39,224 nt of DNA from Gammaproteobacteria bacterium (GCA_014132595.1 BMAG01000005.1:1-39224); one strand, 5' to 3'; counted from the stretch's first letter, positions 20,370 to 28,946 are shown. The notes: generated from the sequence alone by a model not told the origin. Numbers and translations are program-made.

Positions 20370-20753
20370 ATGAAAAAAATAATAGCGGGTTTTTTAGTAG
20401 TATTGATTTTAATGAGTACGATTATAATAAATTGTTATGCTTCTGAGCCTCTTGATTATTCTAGCTCAGCGGAATATTTTAAGCACTGTGGAAATACGCC
20501 TTATAATCGTAATTCCCCATGCGATATATATCTTTCTGCTGTAATTGATACAATGACAGTTCTGAATAAACCACTGTGTATAAAAACATTTGATTCCAAC
20601 AAAATTATTTATGAAAAAATTATGAAGGTTGCAACTAATTATTTAAAAAGACAACCGTCAGGGACTATATATACAATTGGCACAATATTATCACATTCGT
20701 TGGTAAAAACGTATCCGTGCAAATCTAGCGATACAAAAAATCTGATAGTTTGA
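20370..20753 (+). CDS. Secreted four-cysteine protein, Rap1a/Tai immunity-like
   Basis: A 127-residue exported protein. MKKIIAGFLVVLILMSTIII is a classical Sec signal peptide, with likely cleavage after NCYA, leaving a periplasmic domain of about 103 residues. Four cysteines (40, 51, 70, 117) fall in the pattern C-x10-C-x18-C, then a helix with VATNYLKRQP and a final TYPC. This pattern and the NYL(K)xxP / YPC endings resemble the Rap1a/Tai family (immunity proteins against type VI amidase effectors, also widespread as orphans). That assignment is by pattern memory and moderate. Start ATG 20370 is preceded by AGAGA; a longer frame from 20307 would bury the signal peptide. It is AT-rich relative to its neighbours, and no cognate amidase is seen nearby. 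Confidence 0.65.
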   Translation: MKKIIAGFLVVLILMSTIIINCYASEPLDYSSSAEYFKHCGNTPYNRNSPCDIYLSAVIDTMTVLNKPLCIKTFDSNKIIYEKIMKVATNYLKRQPSGTIYTIGTILSHSLVKTYPCKSSDTKNLIV

Positions 20754-20799
20754 CAATCTTTATGCAATAGCTGCTATATTCCCTCAACAAGCTCATCTC

Positions 20800-20828
20800 T
20801 TGCTCTCACATTTTATCCCTGTTATGTT
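20800..20828 (+). promoter_or_regulatory. Putative promoter of the leucine dehydrogenase gene
   Basis: TTGCTC (20800-20805), a 17-nt spacer and TATGTT (20823-20828), with TGT just before the -10 (extended -10). It lies 24 nt before ATG 20852. Confidence 0.4.
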
Positions 20829-20851
20829 AGACTATAAAAGAGGGCGTTACC

Positions 20852-21928
20852 ATGCGTCAGGAAGTAAAATCAGATCATCATCACACAGCACTTGACCGCT
20901 TATTCCGTTACGCAGAATTTCTTAAGTTCGGCGAAATCCATATCAAATTCGATCACGCAACCGGTCTCAAAGCCATTATCGCCATTCATAATTTAAAACG
21001 CGGTCCTGCAATCGGCGGCTGTCGTTTAGTACACTATGCAACAACCGATGATGCCTTCGAAGATGCACTTCGATTAGCCTATATGATGAGTCTAAAAGCG
21101 TCGATCAGCAATCTGCCGCATGGGGGCGCTAAGGCCGTGTTGTTATTGCCTTCTCATGACGTCAAAGACCGCAAAGCGTACATGGAAGCTTTCGCCGGTT
21201 TCATACAAGAAATGGATGGACGATTTATTGCAGCCGTCGATAGCGGCACAGGTACTGGCGATATGAATATTATCGCAGCTCATACGCCCTATGTGACTTG
21301 TTATGCCACCGCAAATGATAGCGGTGACCCCTCCCCCTACACGGCTTTAGGTGTACGTCGCGGTATTGAAGCCGCCGTCAAAGCAAAGTTAGGAAAAGAT
21401 CATATCGAAGGAATACATGTTGCTATTCAAGGCGTAGGTCATGCCGGTTATGCTTTAGCAAAAGAACTTAATGCACTCGGGGCACATCTGACCCTGTGTG
21501 ATGTGAATAAACCAATGCTTGAGCGCTGCGTTAGTGAATTTGGCGCAACCATTTGTCCGCCTGAAGATATCTATGATGTCAAAGCTGATGTATTTGCACC
21601 TTGCGCTTTAGGTGCAATATTAAATCTCAACACAATCAAACGTCTTCAAGTTCCAATCATTGCAGGCTCTGCCAATAATCAACTCGCGCATCAACATTAC
21701 AGTGTTGTACTTCACGAACACGGCATCCTCTATGCTCCCGACTTTGTCATTAACTCAGGTGGTCTTATTTTTGCAGCCGCCATGTATGATCACGCAGATC
21801 CTGTGAAAGCACGCACACAAGTCAGTGGTTTATATCAAACACTCACAACCATTTTTAACAGGTCCCAAGCAGAAAATCGCTCAACACATGAGATAGCCGA
21901 AATCATGGCATTAGAGGGATTGCGTTAA
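20852..21928 (+). CDS. Leucine dehydrogenase (Glu/Leu/Phe/Val dehydrogenase family)
   Basis: NAD-dependent oxidative deaminase of branched-chain amino acids, converting leucine to 2-oxoisocaproate and ammonium. The 358-residue protein has the N-terminal catalytic domain with GPAIGGCRL, substrate-binding Lys82 (MSLKAS), catalytic Lys94 in HGGAKAV, and DSGTGTGDM (about 130-138). The Rossmann dinucleotide-binding domain has GVGHAGYALAKEL (about 194-206), then CDVN, and PCALGAILN further on. Length and the GGCR motif fit leucine dehydrogenase and not the larger hexameric glutamate dehydrogenases. It may let the organism use host- or environment-derived amino acids for carbon; that role is inferred. 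It is a single gene with its own extended -10 promoter. Confidence 0.9.
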   Translation: MRQEVKSDHHHTALDRLFRYAEFLKFGEIHIKFDHATGLKAIIAIHNLKRGPAIGGCRLVHYATTDDAFEDALRLAYMMSLKASISNLPHGGAKAVLLLPSHDVKDRKAYMEAFAGFIQEMDGRFIAAVDSGTGTGDMNIIAAHTPYVTCYATANDSGDPSPYTALGVRRGIEAAVKAKLGKDHIEGIHVAIQGVGHAGYALAKELNALGAHLTLCDVNKPMLERCVSEFGATICPPEDIYDVKADVFAPCALGAILNLNTIKRLQVPIIAGSANNQLAHQHYSVVLHEHGILYAPDFVINSGGLIFAAAMYDHADPVKARTQVSGLYQTLTTIFNRSQAENRSTHEIAEIMALEGLR

Positions 21929-21947
21929 GCTTCCGCAAATACTTCTA

Positions 21948-21982
21948 TTGATAAATACAACAAAATGTTGTATATTGCAACA
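21948..21982 (+). promoter_or_regulatory. Promoter and operator of the ParD-like/RelE locus
   Basis: TTGATA (21948-21953), 17 nt, TATATT (21971-21976): a near-consensus promoter. TACAAC (21956-21961) and GTTGTA (21967-21972) form a perfect 6-bp-arm palindrome around 5 nt within the spacer and -10. A third half-site CAACA (21978-21982) pairs with TGTTG (21966-21970). This layout is typical of an autoregulatory toxin-antitoxin operator. It also shows that the coding start must be downstream (ATG 22002). Confidence 0.65.
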
Positions 21983-22001
21983 AATTGATGAGGTGCTTAT
22001 T

Positions 22002-22226
22002 ATGAGTATTGCAGTGAATTTAGATGAAAAGCTTGTAAATGATGCGCGCGCTCAATCAAAAGTGCTCAGTCGATCAGTCACAAAGCAAATTGAGCATTGG
22101 GCTAAGATCGGTCATATTGCAGAAGATAATCCCGATTTGACTTATTCCCAAATAAAAAATATTTTGTTGGGCGTCGAAGATTATCATTCTGGAAATATTG
22201 AGGACTATAAACGCGGCGATTTATGA
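22002..22226 (+). CDS. Type II antitoxin, ParD-like family
   Basis: A 74-residue antitoxin. The N-terminus MSIAVNLDEKLVNDARAQSK is a ribbon-helix-helix type DNA-binding segment, and SRSVTKQIEHWAKIGHIAEDNPDL is the hallmark of the ParD_like group. The acidic C-terminus is expected to wrap and neutralise the toxin. Start ATG 22002 has GAGG 8 nt upstream and follows the promoter at 21948-21976; the frame is open back to 21948, but that TTG is the -35 hexamer. The stop TGA overlaps the toxin ATG (ATGA), so the two are translationally coupled. It probably represses its own operon through the TACAAC/GTTGTA palindrome. Confidence 0.85.
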   Translation: MSIAVNLDEKLVNDARAQSKVLSRSVTKQIEHWAKIGHIAEDNPDLTYSQIKNILLGVEDYHSGNIEDYKRGDL

Positions 22227-22495
22227 AAATAGTCATCACAAATACATTTAAAAAGTCAGCAAAAAAACTAATGCGGAAGCAAATTAAAATACTTGAAGAT
22301 GCGATTGATGAAATTGTAAAAGATCCTGAAATGGGGGAGTTAAAATATGGCGATCTTTCAGGTATTAGAGTTTATAAATTTCATATTCAAAACCAACTTA
22401 TGTTGATAGTTTATCAATATTCAAAAAAAGAATTAGCATTGCTTTGCTTGAGCACGCATGAAAATTTTTATCGCGATTTAAAGAAGCGGCTTTGA
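22223..22495 (+). CDS. Type II toxin, RelE/ParE family
   Basis: A 90-residue basic protein of the RelE/ParE superfamily. It starts with ITNTFKKSAKKLMRKQ (alpha1), then GELKYGDLSGIRVYKFHI (the beta2-beta3 hairpin), and ends with LLCLSTHENFYRDLKKRL, a common C-terminal signature of this subfamily (THENFYRDLKR). The family includes ribosome-dependent mRNA interferases and gyrase-poisoning ParE; which activity applies here cannot be decided from sequence. Intact and full length, with its antitoxin overlapping upstream. It converges on parC, whose stop codon lies 29 nt away within a shared hairpin. Confidence 0.85.
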   Translation: MKIVITNTFKKSAKKLMRKQIKILEDAIDEIVKDPEMGELKYGDLSGIRVYKFHIQNQLMLIVYQYSKKELALLCLSTHENFYRDLKKRL

Positions 22496-22500
22496 TTGAG

Positions 22501-22528
22501 AATAACATCACAGAAAAGTGATGTTATT
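22501..22528. terminator. Hairpin between convergent relE-like toxin and parC
   Basis: AATAACATCAC (22501-22511) and GTGATGTTATT (22518-22528) form a perfect 11-bp stem with a 6-nt AGAAAA loop. It starts 5 nt after the toxin stop, and its right arm contains the parC stop codon. No T-run follows on either strand, so its role as a bidirectional terminator is plausible but not certain. Confidence 0.5.
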
Positions 22529-24755
22529 CAATGTTCAACGCATCCACATTTTGAAACGCACGAGGCAACTTATTCCCGCGTCGGCCGCGTTCACCCAGAT
22601 AATGCTGCCAATCTTTTGTTTTTAATTTTAATTGTTTTTTGCCGGATGAAATAACCAATGTGTGGTTCTCAGGCAGCACAACAAGATCTGCGACAAATTC
22701 TTCTCGTGTTAAAACACGCTTACCTGGAATACCGAGAATTTTATTACCCTTCCCTTTTACTAAATCAGGTAGTTCTTTTAATGGGAAAATAAGTAAATGG
22801 CCAGTGTTTGTGACGGCTGCAATCAAATCGGTGTCTTTGTTGGAAATTAAACGAGGCTGCAGCGCTTTTGAGCCGTTTGGTAAACTTAAAGCAGATTTTC
22901 CAGCGCGATTTTTTCCGTAGAGATCGGCGAGTTTTACAATGAATCCATAACCTGCATCGGATGCAAGTACGTATTGTTGATCATCATCACCTAGCATCAC
23001 CCCAATAAATTGGGCATTTGCAGTTGGGTTTAAGCGGCCCGTTAAGGGTTCGCCCTGTCCTCGTGCCGAAGGAAGTGTATGTGCGGGCAGCGAATAGGCG
23101 CGGCCGGTGGAGTCTATAAAAACAGCCAATTGATTGCTGCGGCCTTTGGCCATGGCAAGAAACGCATCGCCTGCTTTGTAGTTTAAGGTGGTAGGATCAA
23201 TTTCATGTCCTTTTGCTGCGCGCACCCAACCCATATTTGAAATAATGACAGTCACAGGTTCGGTTGGGAGAATTTCTGACTCACTGATCGCTTGTGCTTC
23301 TTTACGCGTAACGAGCGGCGATCTTCGATCATCGCCAAATTTTTCACCATCAGCTTGTAACTCTTTGCGGATTAATTTTTTTAATCGCGCATTTGAGGCA
23401 AGCAACTGTTCAATTTCATCTTGTTCTGCAGCCAGCTTTTTTTGCTCGTTTTTAATTTGCATTTCTTCAAGGCGTGCAAGGTGACGTAATTTAATATCTA
23501 AAATAGCTTCTGCTTGGATATCGGTTAATTTATAGCGTTTCATCAATATAGCTTTAGGCTCATCTTCATGTCGGATGATATGAATCACATCATCTAAATT
23601 AAGATAGGCAATCAATAAACCTGCTAAAATATGTAAGCGTTCTTTGACGATATCCAATCGATATTGCAATCGTCTTTTAACGGTTGCCATGCGGTATTCA
23701 AGCCACTCCATTAAAATAGCAACCAGCCCTTTGACTTGAGGCTTACCATTTAAGCCAATCATATTTAAATTAATGCGATAGCTTCGTTCTAATTCAGTAG
23801 TTGCGAATAGATGCGCCATTAACATTTCCACATCGACGCGATTTGAGCGAGGAACGATGACTAAGCGAGTGGGATTTTCATGATCGGATTCATCACGTAA
23901 ATCTGCTACTAAAGGTAGTTTCTTATTCTGCATTTGCTCAGCAATTTGCGTCAAAATTTTTGCACCAGAAACTTGATGCGGTAAGGCAGTAATAATAATT
24001 TCATTTTCTTCGATTGTATAAACCGCCCGCATGCGCAATGAGCCATTGCCTGTGCGATACATCTCAGCAATATCTTTTCTTGATGTGATAATTTCGCCTT
24101 CTGTCGGAAAATCCGGTGCATGAACATGCTCCATGATTTCTTTCAAAGTAGCATTAGGATGGTCTAGTAAATGAAGCAATGCATTAACGACTTCTTTTAA
24201 ATTGTGCGGCGGGATATCCGTTGCCATTCCCACAGCGATACCCGTTGTCCCATTGAGAAGTAAATTGGGCAAACGCGCAGGTAAGAGAGAAGGTTCTTGT
24301 AAAGTGCCATCAAAATTATGTACCCAATCGACCGTGCCGTCACTGACTTCAGCGAGTAAACTTTCCGCATAAGGCGATAAACGTGATTCCGTATAACGCA
24401 TAGCCGCAAAGGATTTTGGATCATCCGGTGATCCCCAATTACCCTGCCCTTCGACGAGCGGATAACGATAAGAAAACGGTTGTGCCATGAGAACCATCGC
24501 TTCATAGCAAGCGACTTCACCATGCGGGTGAAATTTACCTAACACATCGCCCACGGTACGCGCCGATTTTTTAAATTTGGCTGTGGCTTTTAAACCAAGC
24601 TCTGACATCGCATAAATAATGCGTCGCTGCACCGGTTTCAAGCCATCACCAATATGAGGCAATGCACGATCTAAAATCACATACATGGAATAATCCAAAT
24701 ATGCTTTTTCAGTAAATTCGCTTAATGGGATATGTTCAATATTATTTGTACTCAT
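22524..24755 (-). CDS. parC: DNA topoisomerase IV subunit A
   Basis: Breakage-reunion subunit of topoisomerase IV, which decatenates daughter chromosomes. Starting at [14 protein letters not shown] (ATG 24755) it has 743 residues (E. coli 752). The catalytic tyrosine is Tyr121 in [15 protein letters not shown]. The winged-helix segment [13 protein letters not shown] is at 77-89, and a C-terminal beta-pinwheel with degenerate blades covers about 490-743. The frame is open to 24797, but that region overlaps parE and is not conserved. It starts 3 nt after the parE stop, so parE-parC are an operon. Odd point: the quinolone-contact serine (E. coli Ser80) is Val and the preceding Asp is Glu, while Glu84 is kept. 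Confidence 0.95.
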   Translation of the reverse strand: MSTNNIEHIPLSEFTEKAYLDYSMYVILDRALPHIGDGLKPVQRRIIYAMSELGLKATAKFKKSARTVGDVLGKFHPHGEVACYEAMVLMAQPFSYRYPLVEGQGNWGSPDDPKSFAAMRYTESRLSPYAESLLAEVSDGTVDWVHNFDGTLQEPSLLPARLPNLLLNGTTGIAVGMATDIPPHNLKEVVNALLHLLDHPNATLKEIMEHVHAPDFPTEGEIITSRKDIAEMYRTGNGSLRMRAVYTIEENEIIITALPHQVSGAKILTQIAEQMQNKKLPLVADLRDESDHENPTRLVIVPRSNRVDVEMLMAHLFATTELERSYRINLNMIGLNGKPQVKGLVAILMEWLEYRMATVKRRLQYRLDIVKERLHILAGLLIAYLNLDDVIHIIRHEDEPKAILMKRYKLTDIQAEAILDIKLRHLARLEEMQIKNEQKKLAAEQDEIEQLLASNARLKKLIRKELQADGEKFGDDRRSPLVTRKEAQAISESEILPTEPVTVIISNMGWVRAAKGHEIDPTTLNYKAGDAFLAMAKGRSNQLAVFIDSTGRAYSLPAHTLPSARGQGEPLTGRLNPTANAQFIGVMLGDDDQQYVLASDAGYGFIVKLADLYGKNRAGKSALSLPNGSKALQPRLISNKDTDLIAAVTNTGHLLIFPLKELPDLVKGKGNKILGIPGKRVLTREEFVADLVVLPENHTLVISSGKKQLKLKTKDWQHYLGERGRRGNKLPRAFQNVDALNIE

Positions 24756-24757
24756 TG

Positions 24758-26653
24758 TTAAAGAACCTCTGCTATATGACCCTTGCTTTCCAGCCAATTT
24801 TTGCGATCTTGGGCACGTTTTTTCGCAAGTAGCATATCTAACATCTTATCTGTTTTATCATCGGGCTTAATCGTAAGCTGGACTAGTCGACGTGTGTTTG
24901 GATCCATGGTTGTTTCACGCAATTGTAAAGGATTCATTTCACCTAATCCTTTAAAACGAATGGTATTTACTTTTCCTTTTTTATGTTCTGCCGCAATGCG
25001 ATCCAAGATGCCTTGTTTTTCAGCCGCATCTAATGCGTAATAAATATCTTTGCCATGATCGATACGATAAAGCGGCGGCATAGCGATATAAACATGACCT
25101 GCTGCAACCAGCGGACGAAAATGTTTAAGGAACAATGCACAAAGCAAAGTCGCAATATGTGAACCGTCTGAATCAGCATCGGCTAAGATACAAATTTTGC
25201 CGTAACGTAAACCGTCTAAGCTATTAGAGCCAGGTTCAATGCCAAGAGCAACTGAAATATCATGCACTTCTTGTGATGCTAAAACCTGATTAGGATCGAC
25301 TTCCCAGGTATTTAATATCTTTCCACGCAAAGGCATGATGGCTTGGAATTCTCGATTACGCGCTTGTTTTGCAGAACCGCCTGCAGAATCACCTTCCACT
25401 AAAAATAATTCAGTACGTCTGATATCTTGTTCTGAACAATCCACTAATTTTCCAGGCAATGCAGGGCCGCTCGTTACTTTTTTACGAATGACCGTTTGCG
25501 CTGCCTTCATACGTCGTTGTGCGCTTTCAATCGCAAGGGCCGCTAATGCTTCACCAAAAGTGACATGCTGATTTAACCAGAGACTAAAGGCATCTTTGAC
25601 AACACCCGAAACAAAGCTCGCACATTCACGAGAAGATAATCTTTCTTTCGTTTGTCCTGAAAATTGAGGCTCGTGTAATTTAACAGAAAGAATGTGTGCG
25701 CATTTATCCCAAACATCTTCGGGCGCAAGTTTTATGCCGCGCGGTAATAAATTTCGAAATTCACAAAACTCTCGCAATGCTTCAAGTAAACCTAAGCGGA
25801 ATCCATTGACGTGTGTGCCGCCTTGCGGTGTAGGAATTAAATTAACGTAACTTTCACCTAGAATTTCACTGGCATCCGGCAGCCAAATAGCCGCCCAATC
25901 AACTGTTTCCTGATTACCTACAAAAGAACCGATGAACGGCTCATCCGGTATACGCTCAGCACTACCGATCGATTCTGTCAGGTAATTACTTAATCCCGCT
26001 TCATAATGCCACTCTTCAGTTTCATTAGTGTGTTCATCATGAAAAGAAACATGTAACCCAGGACAGAGTACTGCCTTCGCGCGTAAAGTGTATTTAAGTT
26101 TAGCCACCGCAAACTTGGCGCTATCAAAATATTTTTCATGCGGCCAGAAATGAATGTTGGTCCCCGTATCACGTTTATTCGTTGTGCCAATGGTTTTGAG
26201 TTCGGAGGATTTTTCGCCGTCTTTAAATTGTATTTCGTGAATCTGGCCGTCACGTTTAATGGTCACAATAAGTTTTTTAGACAACGCATTGACGACAGAA
26301 ATACCCACACCATGCAAGCCGCCCGAGAAACGATATTGCTTATTAGAAAATTTCGCGCCGCTATGCAGTTTCGTTAAAATGAGTTCAACACCTGAAATCC
26401 CCTCTTCCGGATGAATATCCACCGGCATGCCGCGTCCATTATCTAGCACTGATAATGAACCATCTTTGTACAACGTGACTTGAATAGAATTGGCATGTCC
26501 TTCGACAGCTTCATCCACGCTATTATCGATAGCTTCACGTGCAAGGTGGTTAGGGTTGGTCGTGTCCGTATACATTCCAGGACGCCTGCGCACAGGCTCC
26601 AGCCCGCTTAAAACTTCAATAGATTCTGCATTATAGGATTTAGATGATTTCAT
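24758..26653 (-). CDS. parE: DNA topoisomerase IV subunit B
   Basis: ATPase subunit of topoisomerase IV, 631 residues (E. coli 630). The GHKL ATPase domain has [25 protein letters not shown] and [16 protein letters not shown] within the first 130 residues. The transducer follows, and the TOPRIM domain has [26 protein letters not shown] and [11 protein letters not shown]. The C-terminus [20 protein letters not shown] is typical. The match to ParE and not GyrB follows from the length (no 170-residue GyrB insert) and the adjacent parC. No strong ribosome-binding site precedes ATG 26653. Its promoter lies back-to-back with that of vapBC. Confidence 0.95.
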   Translation of the reverse strand: MKSSKSYNAESIEVLSGLEPVRRRPGMYTDTTNPNHLAREAIDNSVDEAVEGHANSIQVTLYKDGSLSVLDNGRGMPVDIHPEEGISGVELILTKLHSGAKFSNKQYRFSGGLHGVGISVVNALSKKLIVTIKRDGQIHEIQFKDGEKSSELKTIGTTNKRDTGTNIHFWPHEKYFDSAKFAVAKLKYTLRAKAVLCPGLHVSFHDEHTNETEEWHYEAGLSNYLTESIGSAERIPDEPFIGSFVGNQETVDWAAIWLPDASEILGESYVNLIPTPQGGTHVNGFRLGLLEALREFCEFRNLLPRGIKLAPEDVWDKCAHILSVKLHEPQFSGQTKERLSSRECASFVSGVVKDAFSLWLNQHVTFGEALAALAIESAQRRMKAAQTVIRKKVTSGPALPGKLVDCSEQDIRRTELFLVEGDSAGGSAKQARNREFQAIMPLRGKILNTWEVDPNQVLASQEVHDISVALGIEPGSNSLDGLRYGKICILADADSDGSHIATLLCALFLKHFRPLVAAGHVYIAMPPLYRIDHGKDIYYALDAAEKQGILDRIAAEHKKGKVNTIRFKGLGEMNPLQLRETTMDPNTRRLVQLTIKPDDKTDKMLDMLLAKKRAQDRKNWLESKGHIAEVL

Positions 26654-26688
26654 GGGTTTATGTTACTCGTTTAACGCTTAAGTGGAAG

Positions 26689-26717
26689 AAAATATAGTTT
26701 TATGAAGCGGTTGTAAA
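26689..26717 (-). promoter_or_regulatory. Putative parE promoter
   Basis: On the minus strand TTTACA (26717-26712; 5 of 6) is followed after 17 nt by TATTTT (26694-26689); a TATATT at 15-nt spacing is an alternative. The -35 lies only 7 nt from the -35 of the divergent vapBC promoter. Confidence 0.4.
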
Positions 26718-26724
26718 GCATTTC

Positions 26725-26766
26725 TTGTAAAAATAACGTTAAATGTATATACTAGACGTATATACA
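26725..26766 (+). promoter_or_regulatory. vapBC promoter and operator
   Basis: TTGTAA (26725-26730), 17 nt, TATACT (26748-26753). Overlapping the -10 is a perfect inverted repeat TGTATATAC (26744-26752), TAGAC, GTATATACA (26758-26766). Each GTATATAC is itself a palindrome, so the site is also a direct repeat with 13-bp spacing. It is the expected binding site for the VapB-VapC complex. Confidence 0.65.
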
Positions 26767-26782
26767 GGATGAGGTTGCAGAT

Positions 26783-27013
26783 ATGAGAATCGCTAAAATA
26801 TTCAAATCAGGTAACTCACAGGCTTTAAGGCTTCCTAAAGATTTTCAATTTCAAAATGATGAGGTTGAAATTTTCAAGAGAGATGGTGATGTCATTGTGC
26901 GAGAAATACCTAAAAATTTGGCACGCGCATTTGAATTATTGACTAAGCTGCCAGATGACTTTTTTTCAGAAGGTCGTATGGATACTCCGCCCCAAGAGAG
27001 AGATTTATTCTAA
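26783..27013 (+). CDS. vapB: Antitoxin VapB (AbrB/MazE-fold)
   Basis: A 76-residue antitoxin with the swapped-hairpin AbrB/SpoVT DNA-binding fold: AKIFKSGNSQALRLPKDFQF at the start and the basic/acidic strand VEIFKRDGDVIVREI. The C-terminal part (LPDDFFSEGRMDTPPQERDLF) is the acidic, flexible toxin-binding tail. ATG 26783 has GAGG 8 nt upstream. The TAA stop shares its last base with the vapC ATG (TAATG). It is predicted to repress its own promoter at the TGTATATAC repeats. Confidence 0.9.
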   Translation: MRIAKIFKSGNSQALRLPKDFQFQNDEVEIFKRDGDVIVREIPKNLARAFELLTKLPDDFFSEGRMDTPPQERDLF

Positions 27014-27423
27014 TGAGTTTACGTTATCTTTTAGATACTAATATATGTATTTATATTGCAAAACAAAAACCTCTGAGCGTTCTGCAGAAATTTGAGCAGC
27101 TGGCAGTGGGTGAGGTAGGAATGTCTGCGATTACCTATGGAGAGTTGCTTTATGGTGCGCAGAAAAGCAATCATCCAAAAAAATCGCTTTTTATTTTGAA
27201 GGAGTTAGCAGGATTAATTCCGCCCATGCCAATGGCTACTGAAGTTGCAAAACAATACGGCAATATACGCGCCAGACTTGAGAAATTGGGAAAACCTATC
27301 GGGAATAATGATTTATGGATTGCTGCACATGCCTTAGCATTAGGTTCAATTGTGGTAACAAATAATGTAAAAGAATTTTCTAGAGTGCCACATCTGAAAA
27401 TAGAAAATTGGGCAATAACCTAA
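27013..27423 (+). CDS. vapC: Toxin VapC, PIN-domain ribonuclease
   Basis: A 136-residue PIN-domain endoribonuclease; known VapC toxins cut initiator tRNA or other structured RNAs. The metal-binding acids are present: Asp8 in YLLDTNICIY, Glu44 in AITYGELLYG and Asp100 in GNNDLWIAAHAL, then TNNVKEFSRVPHLKIENW, the standard C-terminal motif. This pattern is close to enteric VapC of the initiator-tRNA-cleaving type, but the target is inferred. Intact, coupled to vapB by a 1-nt overlap. It converges on nudF with 5 nt between the stops, inside a small hairpin CTAAA-TAT-TTTAG (27420-27432). Confidence 0.92.
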   Translation: MSLRYLLDTNICIYIAKQKPLSVLQKFEQLAVGEVGMSAITYGELLYGAQKSNHPKKSLFILKELAGLIPPMPMATEVAKQYGNIRARLEKLGKPIGNNDLWIAAHALALGSIVVTNNVKEFSRVPHLKIENWAIT

Positions 27424-27428
27424 ATATT

Positions 27429-28046
27429 TTAGAACCATACTTCTTGCAATTCTTCTCGATGAGTTTGCAGCCAGAGCAAGGCAATTAGTGCAGGCACTGT
27501 TTTGATGTGCCCAGCGTATAATTTTTCCAAGGCTTCATCTGTTGAAAGATTGATAATGCGTATATCCTCATTTTCATCGGGAAGGCCGTGAATACCATCA
27601 ATCGTGCTTGCATCGACTTTGCTGCAATACAAATGAAGATATTCATTTGCGCCGCCGGGACTTACAAAAAATTCTAGAATAGGACGCAAGGAAAGCGCTT
27701 CACAGCCTGCTTCTTCTATCATTTCACGGTAAGCAACTTTTTCAGGTGGTTCGTTGGGTCCAATGACGCCGGCGGGAATTTCTAAAAGCCATGGAGTTTT
27801 AGGATCTGCTAATGCGCCAGGTCGGAATTGTTCGATGAGGATGACCCGATCAAGCTTAGGATCATAAGGCAAAATCGCAACAGCCGATTTACGTTCAAGT
27901 ACCTCACAATTAAATGTCTTACTCCAATTACCATTAAATAAGCGATGTTTGATAGTATAACGCGCAAGACTTAAAAAATTGCCTTTAAATAAAATATCTC
28001 GTTGAACGAGCTCATAATCGTCGTTTGTAAAAGAAGGTTTAGACAT
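27429..28046 (-). CDS. nudF: ADP-ribose pyrophosphatase, Nudix family
   Basis: Hydrolyses ADP-ribose (and related ADP-sugars) to AMP and ribose-5-phosphate, a cytoplasmic house-cleaning and NAD-turnover role. The 205-residue protein has the complete Nudix box, G-x5-E-x7-REMIEEAGC, in the segment from GVIGPNEPPEKVAY onward (about residues 92-114). The upstream VILIEQFRPGAL and downstream SPGGANEYLHLY (about 131-142) are ADPRase (NudF/TrgB) markers. It is the last gene of a three-gene minus-strand set, starting 1 nt after the ubiK stop. Confidence 0.9.
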   Translation of the reverse strand: MSKPSFTNDDYELVQRDILFKGNFLSLARYTIKHRLFNGNWSKTFNCEVLERKSAVAILPYDPKLDRVILIEQFRPGALADPKTPWLLEIPAGVIGPNEPPEKVAYREMIEEAGCEALSLRPILEFFVSPGGANEYLHLYCSKVDASTIDGIHGLPDENEDIRIINLSTDEALEKLYAGHIKTVPALIALLWLQTHREELQEVWF

Positions 28047-28047
28047 G

Positions 28048-28299
28048 TTATTTATTTCTTTCTTCTAATTTTTTAATGCTGGCTTCTAATGCTTCAATTT
28101 TTTTTCTACTGCGCGCAAGAACCTTTGTTTGTGCATCAAATTCTTGCCGTGTCACCAAATCTAATTTATTGAAGGTGTTTTTTAAGATATCGGAAAAATT
28201 TTTTTCGACATCTTTTTTTATTTCTTTTAAATGAGACGGAAGTGCATTACATAATCGTGCCGTGAGATCATTTAAGAAATCTTTATTTTTTATTGTCAT
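28048..28299 (-). CDS. ubiK: Ubiquinone biosynthesis accessory factor UbiK (BMFP domain)
   Basis: An 83-residue, highly charged, helical protein. In E. coli UbiK (YqiC) binds UbiJ and supports aerobic ubiquinone synthesis. The N-terminal amphipathic helix has FLNDLTARLCNALPSHL, and the C-terminal coiled coil has LDLVTRQEFDAQTKVLARSR, the hallmark of the BMFP family, followed by IEALEASIKKLEE. GGAG lies 6 nt before ATG 28299. It sits between a spermidine-synthase-like gene and nudF, probably in one transcript. Confidence 0.88.
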   Translation of the reverse strand: MTIKNKDFLNDLTARLCNALPSHLKEIKKDVEKNFSDILKNTFNKLDLVTRQEFDAQTKVLARSRKKIEALEASIKKLEERNK

Positions 28300-28313
28300 A
28301 AGTTCTCCAAAAA

Positions 28314-28946
28314 TTAAATGACGCCTTCTTCTCGCATAAATTCAGGTAGTACGAGAGAGGCTTTGTGCGTGTCAAAATTATAATAGTAAGTTTTAAATGA
28401 TCTTGCGAAAATGGCTTTTTCTCGAATGCGTTTCAAATTAACCTGCTTCGTTGCCATGATGATCGATCGCCAGCCCGATAAAAAACCGGGCTGCGGGAAA
28501 TTAAGAATTTTTTGATCATGAAATCCCGCGAGCTTGAGCTCCTCTATCAATGATTTTACCGCGCTCATATCAAATAAGGATGTGCTTTGTTGAATTAAAA
28601 TACCGTCCCCAGCCAGAAGCGTAAAAAAATTCTTTAATAATTCAGGGCTGGATTGTGCAGCATGGATAATAATGTCAATGGAATGAGGATTGATTTTTTT
28701 TATCCAGCCCGTGTCCTCATTGGAATAAAAATGAATATTTGAATGGGTGCCAGCGATAGATGGATTTTTTTTGCCAATAAAAAAAATTTCTGCAAGATGA
28801 TCATGTTTGAGGACTTCATGTAAGATGTTGTTATCTTCATTTTCAATAAGAAGTACTTTTTTGGGATGCGGGTGCGTGAAAAGTGCTGGATGAGACATCA
28901 TCTCATGAAAGATTGCATCATTTTTTTCGTAAAGAGGTTGTGGCAT
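28314..28946 (-). CDS. Degenerate spermidine synthase-like protein
   Basis: A 210-residue protein resembling SpeE. FHEMMSHPALFTHPHPKKVLLI (about 13-34; the family has YHEMM...HPNPKKVLII) and the end TYYYNFDTHKASLVLPEFM are clear SpeE marks. However, the glycine-rich cofactor motif (GGGDGG in active enzymes) reads ENEDNN at 35-40, and the catalytic DSTDP motif reads HAAQSS at about 95-100; most of the N-terminal beta domain is also missing. It therefore keeps the fold but probably not aminopropyl transfer. I use ATG 28946, which has AAGGA 8 nt upstream; ATG 28979 would add 11 residues without a ribosome-binding site. ubiK starts 14 nt downstream. Function is unknown. Confidence 0.75.
   Translation of the reverse strand: MPQPLYEKNDAIFHEMMSHPALFTHPHPKKVLLIENEDNNILHEVLKHDHLAEIFFIGKKNPSIAGTHSNIHFYSNEDTGWIKKINPHSIDIIIHAAQSSPELLKNFFTLLAGDGILIQQSTSLFDMSAVKSLIEELKLAGFHDQKILNFPQPGFLSGWRSIIMATKQVNLKRIREKAIFARSFKTYYYNFDTHKASLVLPEFMREEGVI

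Noticed and set aside
20370-20438. Lipoprotein signal at INC in the Rap1a-like protein
   Set aside because: The residue before Cys is Asn, outside the usual Gly/Ala/Ser, and a normal signal peptidase I site follows at CYA.
24758-26653. gyrB identity for the minus-strand ATPase gene
   Set aside because: The length (631) lacks the GyrB insertion, the sequence follows ParE motifs, and the gene is paired with parC.
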